DNA of 64,000 nt. It comes from Breviolum minutum Mf 1.05b.01. Lineage: Eukaryota > Sar > Dinophyceae > Suessiales > Symbiodiniaceae. The notes beneath the pieces were generated by a model. That model worked only from the letters and a program-made list of their open reading frames with translations, did no database searches and was not told where the DNA came from. Each line of letters starts with the position of its first letter. Position 1 is the first letter of the stretch. Positions 45,575 to 56,586 of the stretch are shown in pieces. A program made the position numbers and the translations under genes. The DNA lies in NCBI GenBank assembly GCA_000507305.1, contig DF239215.1:347630-411629 (forward strand), read 5' to 3'.

Positions 45575-47334
45575 CATAGTTCTGATCAGTAGGTTTGTCG
45601 AAAATGTACATCCTGAGTCGCGTGGGTGGCTGATACCATATGCAAACTCCAACTCATAAAGGTCCAAGGCTTTAGAAGGTTTCAAATGCCATCACTGCAC
45701 AATGAATAAATCAGTTGAGTAAAGCCCGACCTTCAATATTTTCTGGTGATTCAAACCAAGGCAACATCTGTTTATCTTTTTGAGAGAAGGTGCTAACAGA
45801 GTAGAAGGTTCAAGGCCTATTTGTTAGTTCCCAAGCTCACGACAGCTCTAGTCTAGGCAACGGTTGGGGGGCCTTTCAAATTGGTCATACAGAAAGATCA
45901 GAACTGTATCAGTTGTGAGATTTTAGGGGTTTTTGAAGTGGCAGTTCAAAAAAAAAAGCTCTGTTTGAAAACACTTAAAAAAAACGGCCATGTTTGAAAC
46001 CAATAAAAACATCCCCCAAAAACAATCAAACATCTGCGTTTTTTTTTGGTGGGTGGGGGGGGTTGTGGAAGAGAAAATCCAAGTTTCTGATGCCATGCCA
46101 TCTCTCCATGATGTCCATGCGTGGCGTTTGAGGTCTTCACAGCACCAAGGACATAACCTGTTTATGGCGGCAGACCAGCTGAAGCCATTTATCCACACCG
46201 CGTCTTTACCATGGCAATAAGAACATGTCTAATGATATGCGCAGACCTCAAGGCTTTTAATAGACTTCAAAAAGGATCTACAACTTGTGGGGTTCAACTG
46301 TGAAGGAATTGTTGGCAACTGTCATGTAGCAGTTTCTTGTATTGTCAATATGTTTCATACACAACTTGCAAGGCAGTTATCAACGGGAAAAAACTGCAGC
46401 ATTGCAGGTAGTCAATTACAAGACATATTATCCAAACTCGGGCTACCAACATCAACGAACCATCATCGAAGCATCATTGAATCATCCATAACCCTTCAAG
46501 CCATGAAACCATTGACACTTGGAGGTTCTTCCAGGCCAAAATCTTTGCTTCCCCAAAGACAGGGAGGCTGCAAGATATACCCAGTCCTTGGTGTTTTACA
46601 TGGCATTGATGCATAGCTGCATCGCAAAAATATAACAGTGAGAGATGAATTGCTGAGTGTTCAATGCTTACAGTAAATTTGAATCAAACAAAAACTGAAA
46701 ATGACAAAGTATAAAATAATTGAATTCACACCAGTTTACTCCTTTCATCTTGAAGATCCGTTGGGGACCAAAATGGAGTTTTCTACAACAGAACTCAAAT
46801 CTTCACCTCTTTAGCACCTACATTTCACGCACGAAGGGACTCCCCGAACTCATCTTGCTCATGGCCATATCGAGGACGTTCTTCACACAGAAGCGTTCCA
46901 GTCCTCTCATTACACACCTGTGGCCGGCCGAAACGAATAACAACTTTTAGAAAGGTCCGTAAAACCTATCCCGACATCAATAATATCCTGTGATATCTTC
47001 TGGTTAGATATAGTTTACATTTACATTTCATCCATCGCCATTGCTATTCGACTTACCCACTTTTCAAAAGGGTGCATGCGCGTTCACCATCCAACGACCT
47101 TTCAGCTTGCTCACTTATTTGCCTAGCAGCTTAGGACTAGACTCGACACCAAGTTGAGATGCAATGCCCTGAACTTCAGAGCAAAGTATAAATACAGATA
47201 GATTAAGTATGATTATCATCATCCAAAGCACCTCAAAGATGGCATTTCTGCGGCACCCCATGGCCAAGCTGTCCCACATGCATCAATCACGGAAATATTT
47301 TCCCCATCCACCTTCGTTTTTGGAGGACATCGAT
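45575..47334 (-). CDS. Exon cluster, unrecognised
   Basis: Candidate exons: 47235-47334 (MYRCPPKTKVDGENISVIDA, then CGTAWPWGAAEMPSLR, GTGCTT), 47154-47173 plus 47059-47106 (GIASQL joined in phase to A-ERSLDGERACTLLKSG, consensus GTAAGT), 46835-46916 (RGLERFCVKNVLDMAMSKMS or a second frame), 46515-46573 (PPCLWGSKDFGLEEPPSVN), about 46070-46135, and 45575-45670 (LDLYELEFAY and an overlapping TRLRMYIFDKPTDQNY). The pair at 47.1 kb is the best supported by phase. Confidence 0.4.
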
Positions 47335-47591
47335 ACATCTTCATAGATAAACAGGTAGGGGCATGACCTCGGCTACACATCAAGAAACTGGCACAAGATG
47401 GACTAACTGACTAACTCCTAGGTGCATCCAATTTGTCACTCATATACGTATGTTCATTACTTAAAAAATAGTTCCACCCTCATATCCACATAGTCATTTG
47501 ACCTTGCCTTTGAATCATATCAATCATATTCTATCCAAATTTTAGCATCTTCCCAAGCTTTTTCCGTCTGGCAAAACTATGAAACTTCACT

Positions 47592-49796
47592 GAAAAAGTA
47601 TCGAAATTCCTATCTGAGTTGCAGTGGAAATGGGCTGCAGCAAGATATCCTTCTCCAGTGAAGGTGCCGGTAATGGTGTGAATCCTTGACAAGGAGCACT
47701 AGATGGCACTAGTCGATGCTGCGGGCATGGGATGGTGAGGTTTAAGTTCATAAGGTGGGTGAAATGGTTTGCCAAGAAACGAATCTGAAGAATGAAATAA
47801 AAACATGGACTAAAATTGGATTCTTGCATAGTGTTGTGACCACTGGAGTGAAATGGACTTGATTGAGACCCTTTTTTTGGACTGTTGCGGTATTCTGGAC
47901 AACAGCTCCGACAAACATCCACAACCATACCTGCAGCAGTGATCTGCCTGTTTTGGCGGTCAATTCGTCCCAGAAAGCTGAACCGACACTTCCATTAGTA
48001 CACTATCATGGGAGACCATTATGGATCTTCTAGCTTAGCTGAGCTCATTATTTTTGTTGAATAATTTCAATAATCCAATATAGATATGCAGAATATTTTG
48101 GACCCTTAGTTCCCAATCACCACCCAATTTTCGTGCTTTTTCCCGACCATCATGACAAGACTCCATGTGCCATTCTGTAAGCTACATCCCATCATCCCTT
48201 CCTGGCACTTTGGCACATCATACTCCACTGGTGAAGCAATGCCCCAGGTGGCCTCGGATTCCAGTCAGCAAAGCTGTAAGTTGTAGCAGCACTTCTACAG
48301 TGAATATGAAACAGCATCCTTCTATACTACTTCCTATGCCGATATGTACACAGGATGGTGTCTGGAGGTGTTCATCTACTGCGCATCTGCGGGCGGAGAT
48401 TTAAACGATCCATACCTTCACTCCTTGACCTGTTGGGATGTATTGTACATACTACGATCTTTGTCAGAAATTCCGTGCAATCCTTCTCCTAACCTTTGAC
48501 TTCCCAAGACATCTCAAATACACCGACAGGGAGCATTGGAAGTGTTGCTATCTTTCACAACTGTCGCAAAATTGAAGAATTGCAGCTACTTGGAAATGGC
48601 ATGAAGTTTCAGTTGAAGTTTCAGTACCACTTCCTTGCCAAAAAAATCAATGAGTTTTGATCTGTTTCTAAACTTTCAATGTCTGCAAATACTGAGTATA
48701 TATATCATGCACCTCCGGAAAATACTACCATGAAACCCACACCAATGATTTTTTGAATGCCCAAATTTCCAACCCGTATTTCGAGAAACTTTCCCTTTTT
48801 TCCAGTTTCCAAATTCTTTTGTTGTTGGATTGGTATATACCGTGCAGGTATATCCCCCAATTGTTTTTTTCACAAATCTGACGACCAAGCTCAGTCCAAA
48901 GCTCTTTTCGCAGCATCGTATGATATGTCTCATCATACTCCTCCACCTCCGCATGCCACCGTGGGATCGCTTTTGGAGTTGAACTAGGGATTTTTTAAAG
49001 ATGGATTTGACCTGAGAGGTAGCAATACATCCTGCATTGAATGAGGTGGTACAGCTTTACGAAGAGTTTCTGGCATAAAGTCACCATGTTCAACAAGGAC
49101 TTTGACAAAATCAAACCAATGGTTTGGAAATTGATTGTGACCTTTCTGGGATGCTTTTCAAACATATGAAATCCGTGAACTTTTGAAAAGGGCAAGTGAC
49201 CTCCTCATATCTAAGCCCATCTGTGGAATCCTATTCATCAAGAGCCGGCAACTTAAGAGATACGTCCCAGGCGCCCAAAATCGGAACTTCAAGGAGTACT
49301 CCAATGGCTGATCTTGCCAGGGAATCTCTTGATCAGCATCCAGCAAGGACCACCTCAAACATCCCCCGATTTCGTTGGGAAATCCGTTTTCCTGGTACTT
49401 TTCCATCTATGTATGAAACTGTACTGTATGCTTCTTGAAGGAATGAGAGTAGACTGATGGAAAAAAATGTAGAGACCGATAATGAAAGGCTTCCCAAGGC
49501 TAGCCTTAGAAAGAGATTAAAATCATTTGAATGGCATTGGTACCATTTATAAGAAACACATACGATAAAATGTTCATCCAATTTGATCCAGCTTCATGAG
49601 TAACGTCGCCAAAAACGTTTTTAACCAAGACATCTCCCCTTTTTCTGCCATCAACATGTCTGAATGTAGCTGACGGCCATTCAACACTTCACTGTCAACT
49701 TTCTATCCCAGGTACATGTGGTGACATGCAATCTGGCCCCCAGTGTAATTACGCAAATCGCAGGTAGGATTCTTCATGGCTCTCAAGTCGCTCCTG
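47592..49796 (-). CDS. Multi-exon gene segment, unrecognised
   Basis: Exons: 49754-49796 (ERLESHEESYLRF, GTAATT), 49263-49395 (ENGFPNEIGGCLRWSLLDAD, then IPWQDQPLEYSLKFRFWAPG, GTATCT), 49061-49178 (HGFHMFEKHPRKVTINFQTI, ending CQKLF, GTAAAG), 48847-48949 (VEEYDETYHTMLRKELWTEL, ending NNWGIYLH, GTATAT), 48467-48499 (EKDCTEFLTKI), 48213-48370 (TPSCVHIGIGSSIEGCCFIF, then LTALLTGIRGHLGHCFTSG), 47931-47980 (FWDELTAKTGRSLLQ, GTATGG) and 47592-47728 (HRLVPSSAPCQGFTPLPAPS, ending ISILF, GTGAAG or stop). Several have only one open frame. The mix of beta-like and helical stretches gives no family call. Confidence 0.5.
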
Positions 49797-49919
49797 GAAT
49801 AAATGGGGCGTTGGGGTTGGGTAGGAAACGATACAACCTCTCTCAGTTTGCATTTACATATGTATCAAATATCAATCAAACATCAATCATCTGCAGTAAA
49901 AAAAAAATGTTCCAGTAGC

Positions 49920-50826
49920 TTCTAAGAAGACATATGACTAAACGCTCCGAAACACGCGCAAGCAGCGAGCATTTCAGCATCAGCAGGTATGGCTGTAGGA
50001 TTTTGGATAATTGAAATATGATGAAAGAACCACGCAACTTCTTTTATTGAAACATGTCCAACATAGGAACTATGTCGAGAAAGTGCTTGTGCCGGGGTCT
50101 GGCTGGAGACAAAATAGGACTGATAGAAAATTCCTGTTCTGATCAATCTAAAAAGCAACTGACAAAAATCCAACCATTTCAGACATTCTAAAAACCCACC
50201 TCCAACCACTTCAAACCATCTGCAACCACTTTGAACCCATCCAATCAGTTCTACACAACCTCGTTTTGGAAGATGGATGACAACGACTTAGTCACTTTGT
50301 GCTATGAATTAAATCTCTGGTCCTGGGTTGGTGTGCACAGTAATTGTTGAAGGCAACAGAGCCGGATCCTTCATCTCCTGTTCCTGTTGACAGGGCCATT
50401 CAGCGAAAAAAAACTCGACATTTGTGGCAGGAGCTTGTTTGGCTAAGAAAACGTTTGTGTGAGTATATATTATTTGCATTTAGTGTTCAATTTTGCCTAC
50501 AAATACAAAAAATTCAGGAAAAAAGGGGATATACCACGTTCAGTGACAGAAACTGTGTCCAAAACGAAGCATCAGGCAGCATGACTGGAAGACTGTGTGG
50601 TAGGAGTAGGAGTATCAAGTGGAGCAATATCAATATCAGTTGATCATAACAGAATAGTGACACTTTCGTGCCCTAAACGAGGGTATCGGTATCCGAACGC
50701 CTTCAACACAATGCCAAATGAAAACACAAAACCTCCCCAGGATTCGCTGATGCACTAACAAAAAGTCAAACGATGCCAATCTACCAGCTACCAGCTTCCA
50801 TCCAATTTTCCACCAGCTCGCATCAT
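49920..50826 (-). CDS. Small gene just downstream of the DOMON-like gene
   Basis: An ATG pair at 50821-50826 opens MMRAGGKLDGS before GTAGCT, with an AG six bases upstream. The exon 50534-50593 joins in phase (C-LPVMLPDASFWTQFLSLNV, GTATAT). Further candidates are 50340-50446 (KQAPATNVEFFFAEWPCQQE, then QEMKDPALLPSTIT, GTGCAC) and a last exon 49920 to about 50100 ending AEMLAACACFGAFSHMSS and stop. The phases of the last two are not resolved. If the start is right, only 10 bases separate it from the preceding stop codon. Confidence 0.35.
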
Positions 50827-50836
50827 TTTTGCTAAC

Positions 50837-51918
50837 CTAAAAGTCTTGAAGCATCATCCTTTCCCATGCCACTTCGTCCCCACCTGAAGGTGTGTATTCC
50901 ATGGTACCCTTGGCATCACCAAAAGGTATGGGAGCACCTTTACAAAGACATGCACCGCTGGACACACCAGCAGGTAGCAAGGTCAAGATCCCTGTAGTAC
51001 GGTGCTGATGATAGGACAACGTGGCACCTCAGATTGGCAACTGAGTGACACAACGGGTGATTGGAGGTTCCAAAAGCCAACCAACTTCAATGAATTTGAA
51101 TTCTTTCCAATGGCTTCGAATTGTTGTAAATGGTATTGACAATTCACTACTGTTATAGATTTTGCACTATGCTATACTGGCTATAGTTGGCTTTCTCCAT
51201 GACTTTTCTTTTTGTATTCTTCTTTGTCTACATCGTGAAATATGGTTTGCAAGTCTTGCCTACAACTTTTTAGCGAAATCTGGAGGGATATAAGTTCCAC
51301 CTCCAGGATGCCTAGACATAACAAGTCATACTTTTGAGATCTTTTGAGTCCTACTATATAGTCGCTTCGAATGAACTTGACCATTCTGGTCAACTCATTA
51401 AACCTAAAAGAGTTGTTGGAAAATGATAGGCTAAGTGTTGGGATGTACCTCCCAGCACCCCTCACCTTCCTGTCTTTGATCTTAGCACCTGGGTTGATAT
51501 CATAGGATTGTCACAGTTTTTAGGTTGCCGGTTCCCTGCTGAATTTCACGTTCCACCGTCCTGGGCGGGGGAAGAATCCCAATGGATGCTGCAACACCAG
51601 GCACTGCTGCCGACTGCGTTGATGAAATTGATCTCTGCCCCGCCATCCTGAGCAAAAAGCCAACTAGGCATGTAGAGCAGCAGGGTGTTCAACTGTTCCC
51701 TTATGCGGCAAATATATATGTGTAATCTTTTGCCATTGCTCAAGTTATCCATTTGCATCCATTGGCGATATCAATCTGCTGAGGTTGCACTCTGAAGTAA
51801 CAACATAAAACCCATGTCAGCAGTCATATGTATATATATATATGTATCCGCGCATAAGAGGCTGTTCGTTTCTGGATGGCAATACTGATCCTACTACTGC
51901 TATTCATCGATGTGCTGC

Positions 51919-51961
<43 letters not shown>

Positions 51962-54900
51962 TCATCGATATTGTCCTGTAACCCAAACCACCGTGACTGC
52001 TCCCTTCATACTCTGCAAGCAGGATTCCAATGGTTTGAACGTGTAGTAGTCTGGTGATGACCCTGGCAGCAATCCAATGATGTGCAACAAAAACAGCCTG
52101 CCCCCCTCCTCCAAAAAGAAAACTACACAAAACATGTTGTTAAAATTGACAGATTTCTATGTGACGTCAACCTCATCACCTGCCATTAAAAAACAGTGCC
52201 AACAAAAATATTTTAGGAAAAACACATGCGAAACTGCAGCAAAACTGTGATATGGCAGCATGCCTTTCAATGAGCGTGTGAGAATCACGGATCTTGAATT
52301 GCCAACGACCTGGCAGGCCACGAGGCGAAGCTGCAGGGCAACAAAAAAGCATTTGTAGCATGGGCATATCATGCAGAACAAGTCTGGAAGTCAAAAAGAG
52401 TATTTTGCCATATGAAAATAGATGACCATACTGTGTATATATAACTCTTCTCACCCACAGCGGATCCGCTTTCTTATGGATGTGGGATTCATGAAGAATT
52501 TGAATGCGCTCAACATGAAAGTTCCGTAGGCTTCAAGCTTACGCAGCTTCAATCAAAACCATATACTCCCAAGTATGAGTGCTCCATTGATTTCCTGGCG
52601 GACCAAATTGAAACATGGAATCTGATACAATGGAAAACACTGTGCAAAGATACAAAACTAAACGAAATAGAAATTGACTTGAAATGACCTGAATACATAT
52701 TAAAATATCAAATAGAAACACACAACCGATTTTTAAGAATCAGCAAGAACAACAGTCTTATTCCTTACCCAACCCATCCATCCACCCCACCCAGTCCACC
52801 CCAATGAAATGCGGAATGGCCTGGGATTCGACAATCTTCACTGAAGCTTTTAGCCTCAGGATGGATATTTGTTAGGAGGTACAGTCAGTCTATGCCATCA
52901 ACAAACTGCTAGCTTGCCAGTTCGCCCCCCAAAAAATTCGAATTCAGAGTTGGAAATACGTTATTTTCGCCTCTTTGTACTAAGAAGAGACATCTTCTTT
53001 GTAATTAAAAGAATCATCTTTTTGGGAGGTTTGTGAGTTTCATGTCCGACTACCACTAAACAACCACCTACTTGAAACGAAAAGCGTTTTTTGCCAAGGG
53101 ATGAATCGATAGTTCCAACTTTACGGAGTACAGGAAGTTCACCACTTCCGGTGTTCATTCCCAAAGTTTCGGAGGAACATCCACCCGTCATCAAACTTTG
53201 ACAGGGAACCTGAAAAATTGATTTCCCCAAGAGTATCTCCGCTTTCAAGGATGAGTTTTCAGTTTTCATAGTTAAATTGTAAAGAGCAACAATCCAAGAA
53301 ACTTAGATGATTATCATCTGAAAAAAAGTGTATTGGAAGACTCATCTTATTTTGAAAGCATGGAAGATTTGAATATTTCAGTATTTAAGGTGTGATTTTT
53401 TTCAACGGAGCCGAGGTACGAAGTCCCTGGCTGATGATTCCCCAGCTTTCGCTCAGTCACTTCCCCGTGGCCGTCCACAATGATGGTCCTCAGAGTGTGC
53501 AAAAACAAACAAATTGGAGATGGTGGAACTCTACCAATGAGATGTTCAAACTAACTAGTAAATTTCATGTGGTGTATGTTTAAATGTGTAAGGGTTTTGC
53601 CTTTCCACACACTGAGAGAACGAGCGAGAGTTTGCAAAGATGGTTTGAGTCGCTTATATATTTAATATATACACGTCACATATTCTATAATGTATCTAAT
53701 TATTGGATATGTATGACATTTATCTGTATCAATCATATATCAGTCCAAACTTGCGTAGAAATATGCCATTTCTTTGCAGATGTCAAATCTGGCGTAACAT
53801 CGTTTCTCACCAAGGCTCCAAGGACTATCTGCCATCGTCAAGGCATGAAATCCAACACCGAACCACACATCTTTGGGCCCAATTACTGTGATCTTGGCCA
53901 CGTCATTCATCATATCCTTAGTGCGTTTAGGGCTTAGGATTTAGGGATGCTTGGAGAATCTTGGAGATCATGCTGAAAATCATGCATTTCCAATGTAGCA
54001 CGGAATCTAACAAAATACTACGGGGCGTCCAAGAAGACGAGGCGACACAGAATTTGGGCATCAATTGATTTTGTTTTACCGCAGCAGGGACTTTAATTCT
54101 TGGGGTGCCTGATCACAACCTCATTGACTGGCTGCTGTATCCTGTACACCAGTAATGATATTGTGTCATAAGGATATGATAGCCAACAAGAAACATAATA
54201 CATTAACATCTGACAGTGGTCTATCCAAGATTCCATTCATCAAGTACTTACATTCAGGGGTTGCTCCTGTTGCTGTGGATCTTGGCGCTGCTGAACTGCA
54301 CACAATTGTAGACCTTCATAAAGTCAATGCAATTTGGAAAAGTACCAATACAGTTTTTGAAACTAACATGATCACCTACCAAAACATTTTTCCCCACCCC
54401 CCCCCCCAAAAAAAAAACTCCTTTTCTTCTCCCCCAACTTTCATGTCTAAGAGGATAAAGATGCAACCAAACTTCACATGTTTTGAAGTAAAAAAACAAC
54501 ATTGTCGGTCTCAAAACATCTGTCGTTTCTTTGACCAAATTCAAGGCTCCAAGTCGACTGAAATGTTCACCAAAGGATTGCTGTTACCCACGAAACGTTG
54601 AGCATCAGAACCACCTCGTCACAGTCGTAGCGGATTGAACGATTGGAGATCGTTGAATTCTGGGAGTGCCAATGAAGGATCTTTGAGTTATTGGGAAAGT
54701 CAAACGCGAACGAAAGCAATAAAGATTGGTGTAAATGAATCTTTCGGGTGGATATATCCTCAAAACATCCATCTTGAGCATCTAATTGTTCAAGTCATCA
54801 AGTTTCCTATTTTGACCCAACTTCCAACTTTTTAGTTCGAATTGCTGCCAGGTAACAAAACGATTCAGGTGTTGGACGCCGACCTCTAAGCTCCTCCAGC

Positions 54901-56457
54901 TCAGCAAGGATCACTTTCTATTGGAAGTTTTGGTGTTCTGGACATTAGTTCATCAAAGCTTCACCATAAGATTGGTGATTACCAGCAACAGTATTAAAAG
55001 ATTATCTAAAGAATCTAAAGTTAACCAAAATGCTAACCTCAGCAAATGATGTAAATTGGTGGCTTGGGGCCCGGTGGTTTGGGATTCTAAGAGTACTCCT
55101 AAGTGACGATCCCTTCATCAGCGGATCCCAGAATCCAAACCACCAAGCCAAACCACCAATGAAGGTTTTCCCGAATCTGTGGTGAAGCAAACATTTTGGC
55201 AAAGTAACTTCCCAAATCATAGGCCAATTGTGGGGCACTCCCTTTCACACCGTCGAAAGCAAACGTGAGATTTCAAGTCTTCAATTTCCCAGCGATGTCT
55301 TTTTCTGAACAAACGACCAAAGGTCAAAGGTCCCTAAACAAGCATTAGAAACATCATCTAAATGGTGGTTATTTTGGTGATCCCGCAGATGTAAAGTGGG
55401 GCGCGGGGTACGGCGCGGGGTACCAGAAATTTATACTATGCACAGTAGATAAATATGGGCCCATATGTAAGTATATCACAAAACATTGTATGATTACATA
55501 TTCAAAATGCAGCTGTAATACAAAAACTACCACATGTTATAAAAGTCCGTTAAAATCCCTACAAAATGCCCTATAAAATCCCTATAAAATTCCTCTTAAA
55601 ATCCCTATAAAATGCCTATCACCCCATGCCCTATCCAACAGCACCACTGGCCAGCTCCTGATGCAAGGCAAAGGCTTCACGACCTCGCGGGGCCTGAACC
55701 AGCGGTAGATGAAGTTTCCCATGTTACGTCCTTATATTAATTGTGTGTACGGTATGTATGTACGGTAAATTGATAATTAATGGAACTTCATCTGTACAGT
55801 TAAATTCTCGTTATATAGAACCAAAAACTGGAGCAAAGAAAGTGGTGAGCAAAGAAATTGGTATGTTTCTGATGTATTGTTTTTTCTGTTTTGTATCTTT
55901 GCTTATCAACCCAACTGTCCAACCATGGTAGTTTAAGGGTCATGCGCACCTTGAAGGATACGTGCACCAGGTCTGGCTCATTGATGTCACCCGCAAGGAA
56001 ACAACCCACTTCCTACCGACCAAGGCTGATGCCAGTTGGGTATGTAGTGTATGACTGAGAAACCAAACCACATAGTAACACGTAAATATTACACAAAAGC
56101 TTTGTTTATAAAAAAGAGGTTTATGCAAGAGATGCCTTTTCTTCAACAAAAAACACAAACAATTGCCAAGTTGACATTATTGATTTGTCCAAGTTCATCC
56201 GCATCGACTGGCATTGACCATCTTTTCTCTGAAATTTAAATGCAGTAGGCCCATCTTCAGTGGCAACGTGTGTGAGTCCCCAATTTCAACCACTGCGCCT
56301 GAGATGTTTGCAACGATGCAAAACGATGCTTTGGCAACGTGGATTTTGCAATCTCCATACATTCATCACCTGCCAAAAGGTTGACTCCATTGAGTGGTGA
56401 GGTTGTTACAACAGCCACAACCACAACCAGCAAGTCAGAAATAAAATAAACAAACAT
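50837..56457 (-). CDS. Secreted DOMON-like domain protein
   Basis: A start at 56457 encodes MFVYFISDLLVVVVAVVTTS, a signal peptide, with a donor at 56370. The core exons join exactly: 54588-54659 (IRYDCDEVVLMLNVSW), 53819-53916 (ITVIGPKDVWFGVGFHALTM, ends ADSPW at a GA donor), 53404-53488 (TIIVDGHGEVTERKLGNHQP, GA donor), 52235-52330 (VVGNSRSVILTRSLKG), 51605-51647 (DGGAEINFINAVGS) and 50837-51027 (ATLSYHQHRTTGILTLLPAG, then ACLCKGAPIPFGDAKGTMEY, TAG). WFGVGF, IIVDG...VTERKL, R-x-V-x-LTR-x-L and INAVGS...LSYH follow the order of DOMON-like domains (extracellular, haem- or sugar-binding in other families). Exons between signal peptide and core are uncertain (candidates 56181-56235, 55953-56015, 55650-55700). 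Link of the signal exon to the core is inferred; the core is firm. Confidence 0.78.
51920..51961. repeat. (GAT)n trinucleotide repeat
   Basis: About fourteen GAT units in the intron between DOMON exons 52235-52330 and 51605-51647. It yields a His- or Asp-run in artefactual frames. Confidence 0.95.
55060..55155. repeat. Foldback repeat
   Basis: GGCCCGGTGGTTTGGGATTCT on the left and AGAATCCAAACCACCAAGCC on the right are inverted partners enclosing about 45 bp with GATCCCTTCATCAGCGGATCCC. The right arm carries a second AACCACC copy. Lies in the 5' intron region of the DOMON-like gene. Confidence 0.65.
55552..55620. repeat. Degenerate tandem repeat, ~12-15 bp unit
   Basis: Five to six units of TAAAATCCCTA / CAAAATGCCCTA / AAAATTCCTCT type follow one another. 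No coding potential. Confidence 0.8.
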
Positions 56458-56586
56458 AACTTACATAAACATCAACATACATCATCAAATTTAGAAGACA
56501 AACAGGTACATAACTTCAATTTGAAATCCTTTGGTCTCCAAGTTGGCTCATCTACAAATCCACCAATTTTTTTTCATCCCCCAAAA

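Noticed and set aside
51181-51465. 94-codon minus frame ending HGESQL
   Set aside because: It lies wholly inside the intron between DOMON exons 51605-51647 and 50837-51027, which join exactly (INAVGS-S-ATLSYH).
51554-51650. Frame starting MAGQRSISSTQSAAVPG, at first taken as a gene start
   Set aside because: It overlaps the DOMON exon DGGAEINFINAVGS in another frame; the DOMON join is stronger.
51993-52096. Exon-like frame AVFVAHHWIAARVITRLLHV
   Set aside because: Lies in the intron between two DOMON exons that join in phase 0 without it.
54253-54298. Exon-like QQRQDPQQQEQPLN before a perfect GTAAGT
   Set aside because: The exons on either side (54588-54659 and 53819-53916) join in phase and spell the expected DOMON start, so this is probably intronic.
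54807-54920. Frame KVILAELEELRGRRPTPESF... ending in a stop, first taken as a gene end
   Set aside because: It would separate the signal exon at 56.4 kb from the DOMON core; with the secreted gene upstream ending at 56587 it is more likely an intronic frame. Not fully excluded.
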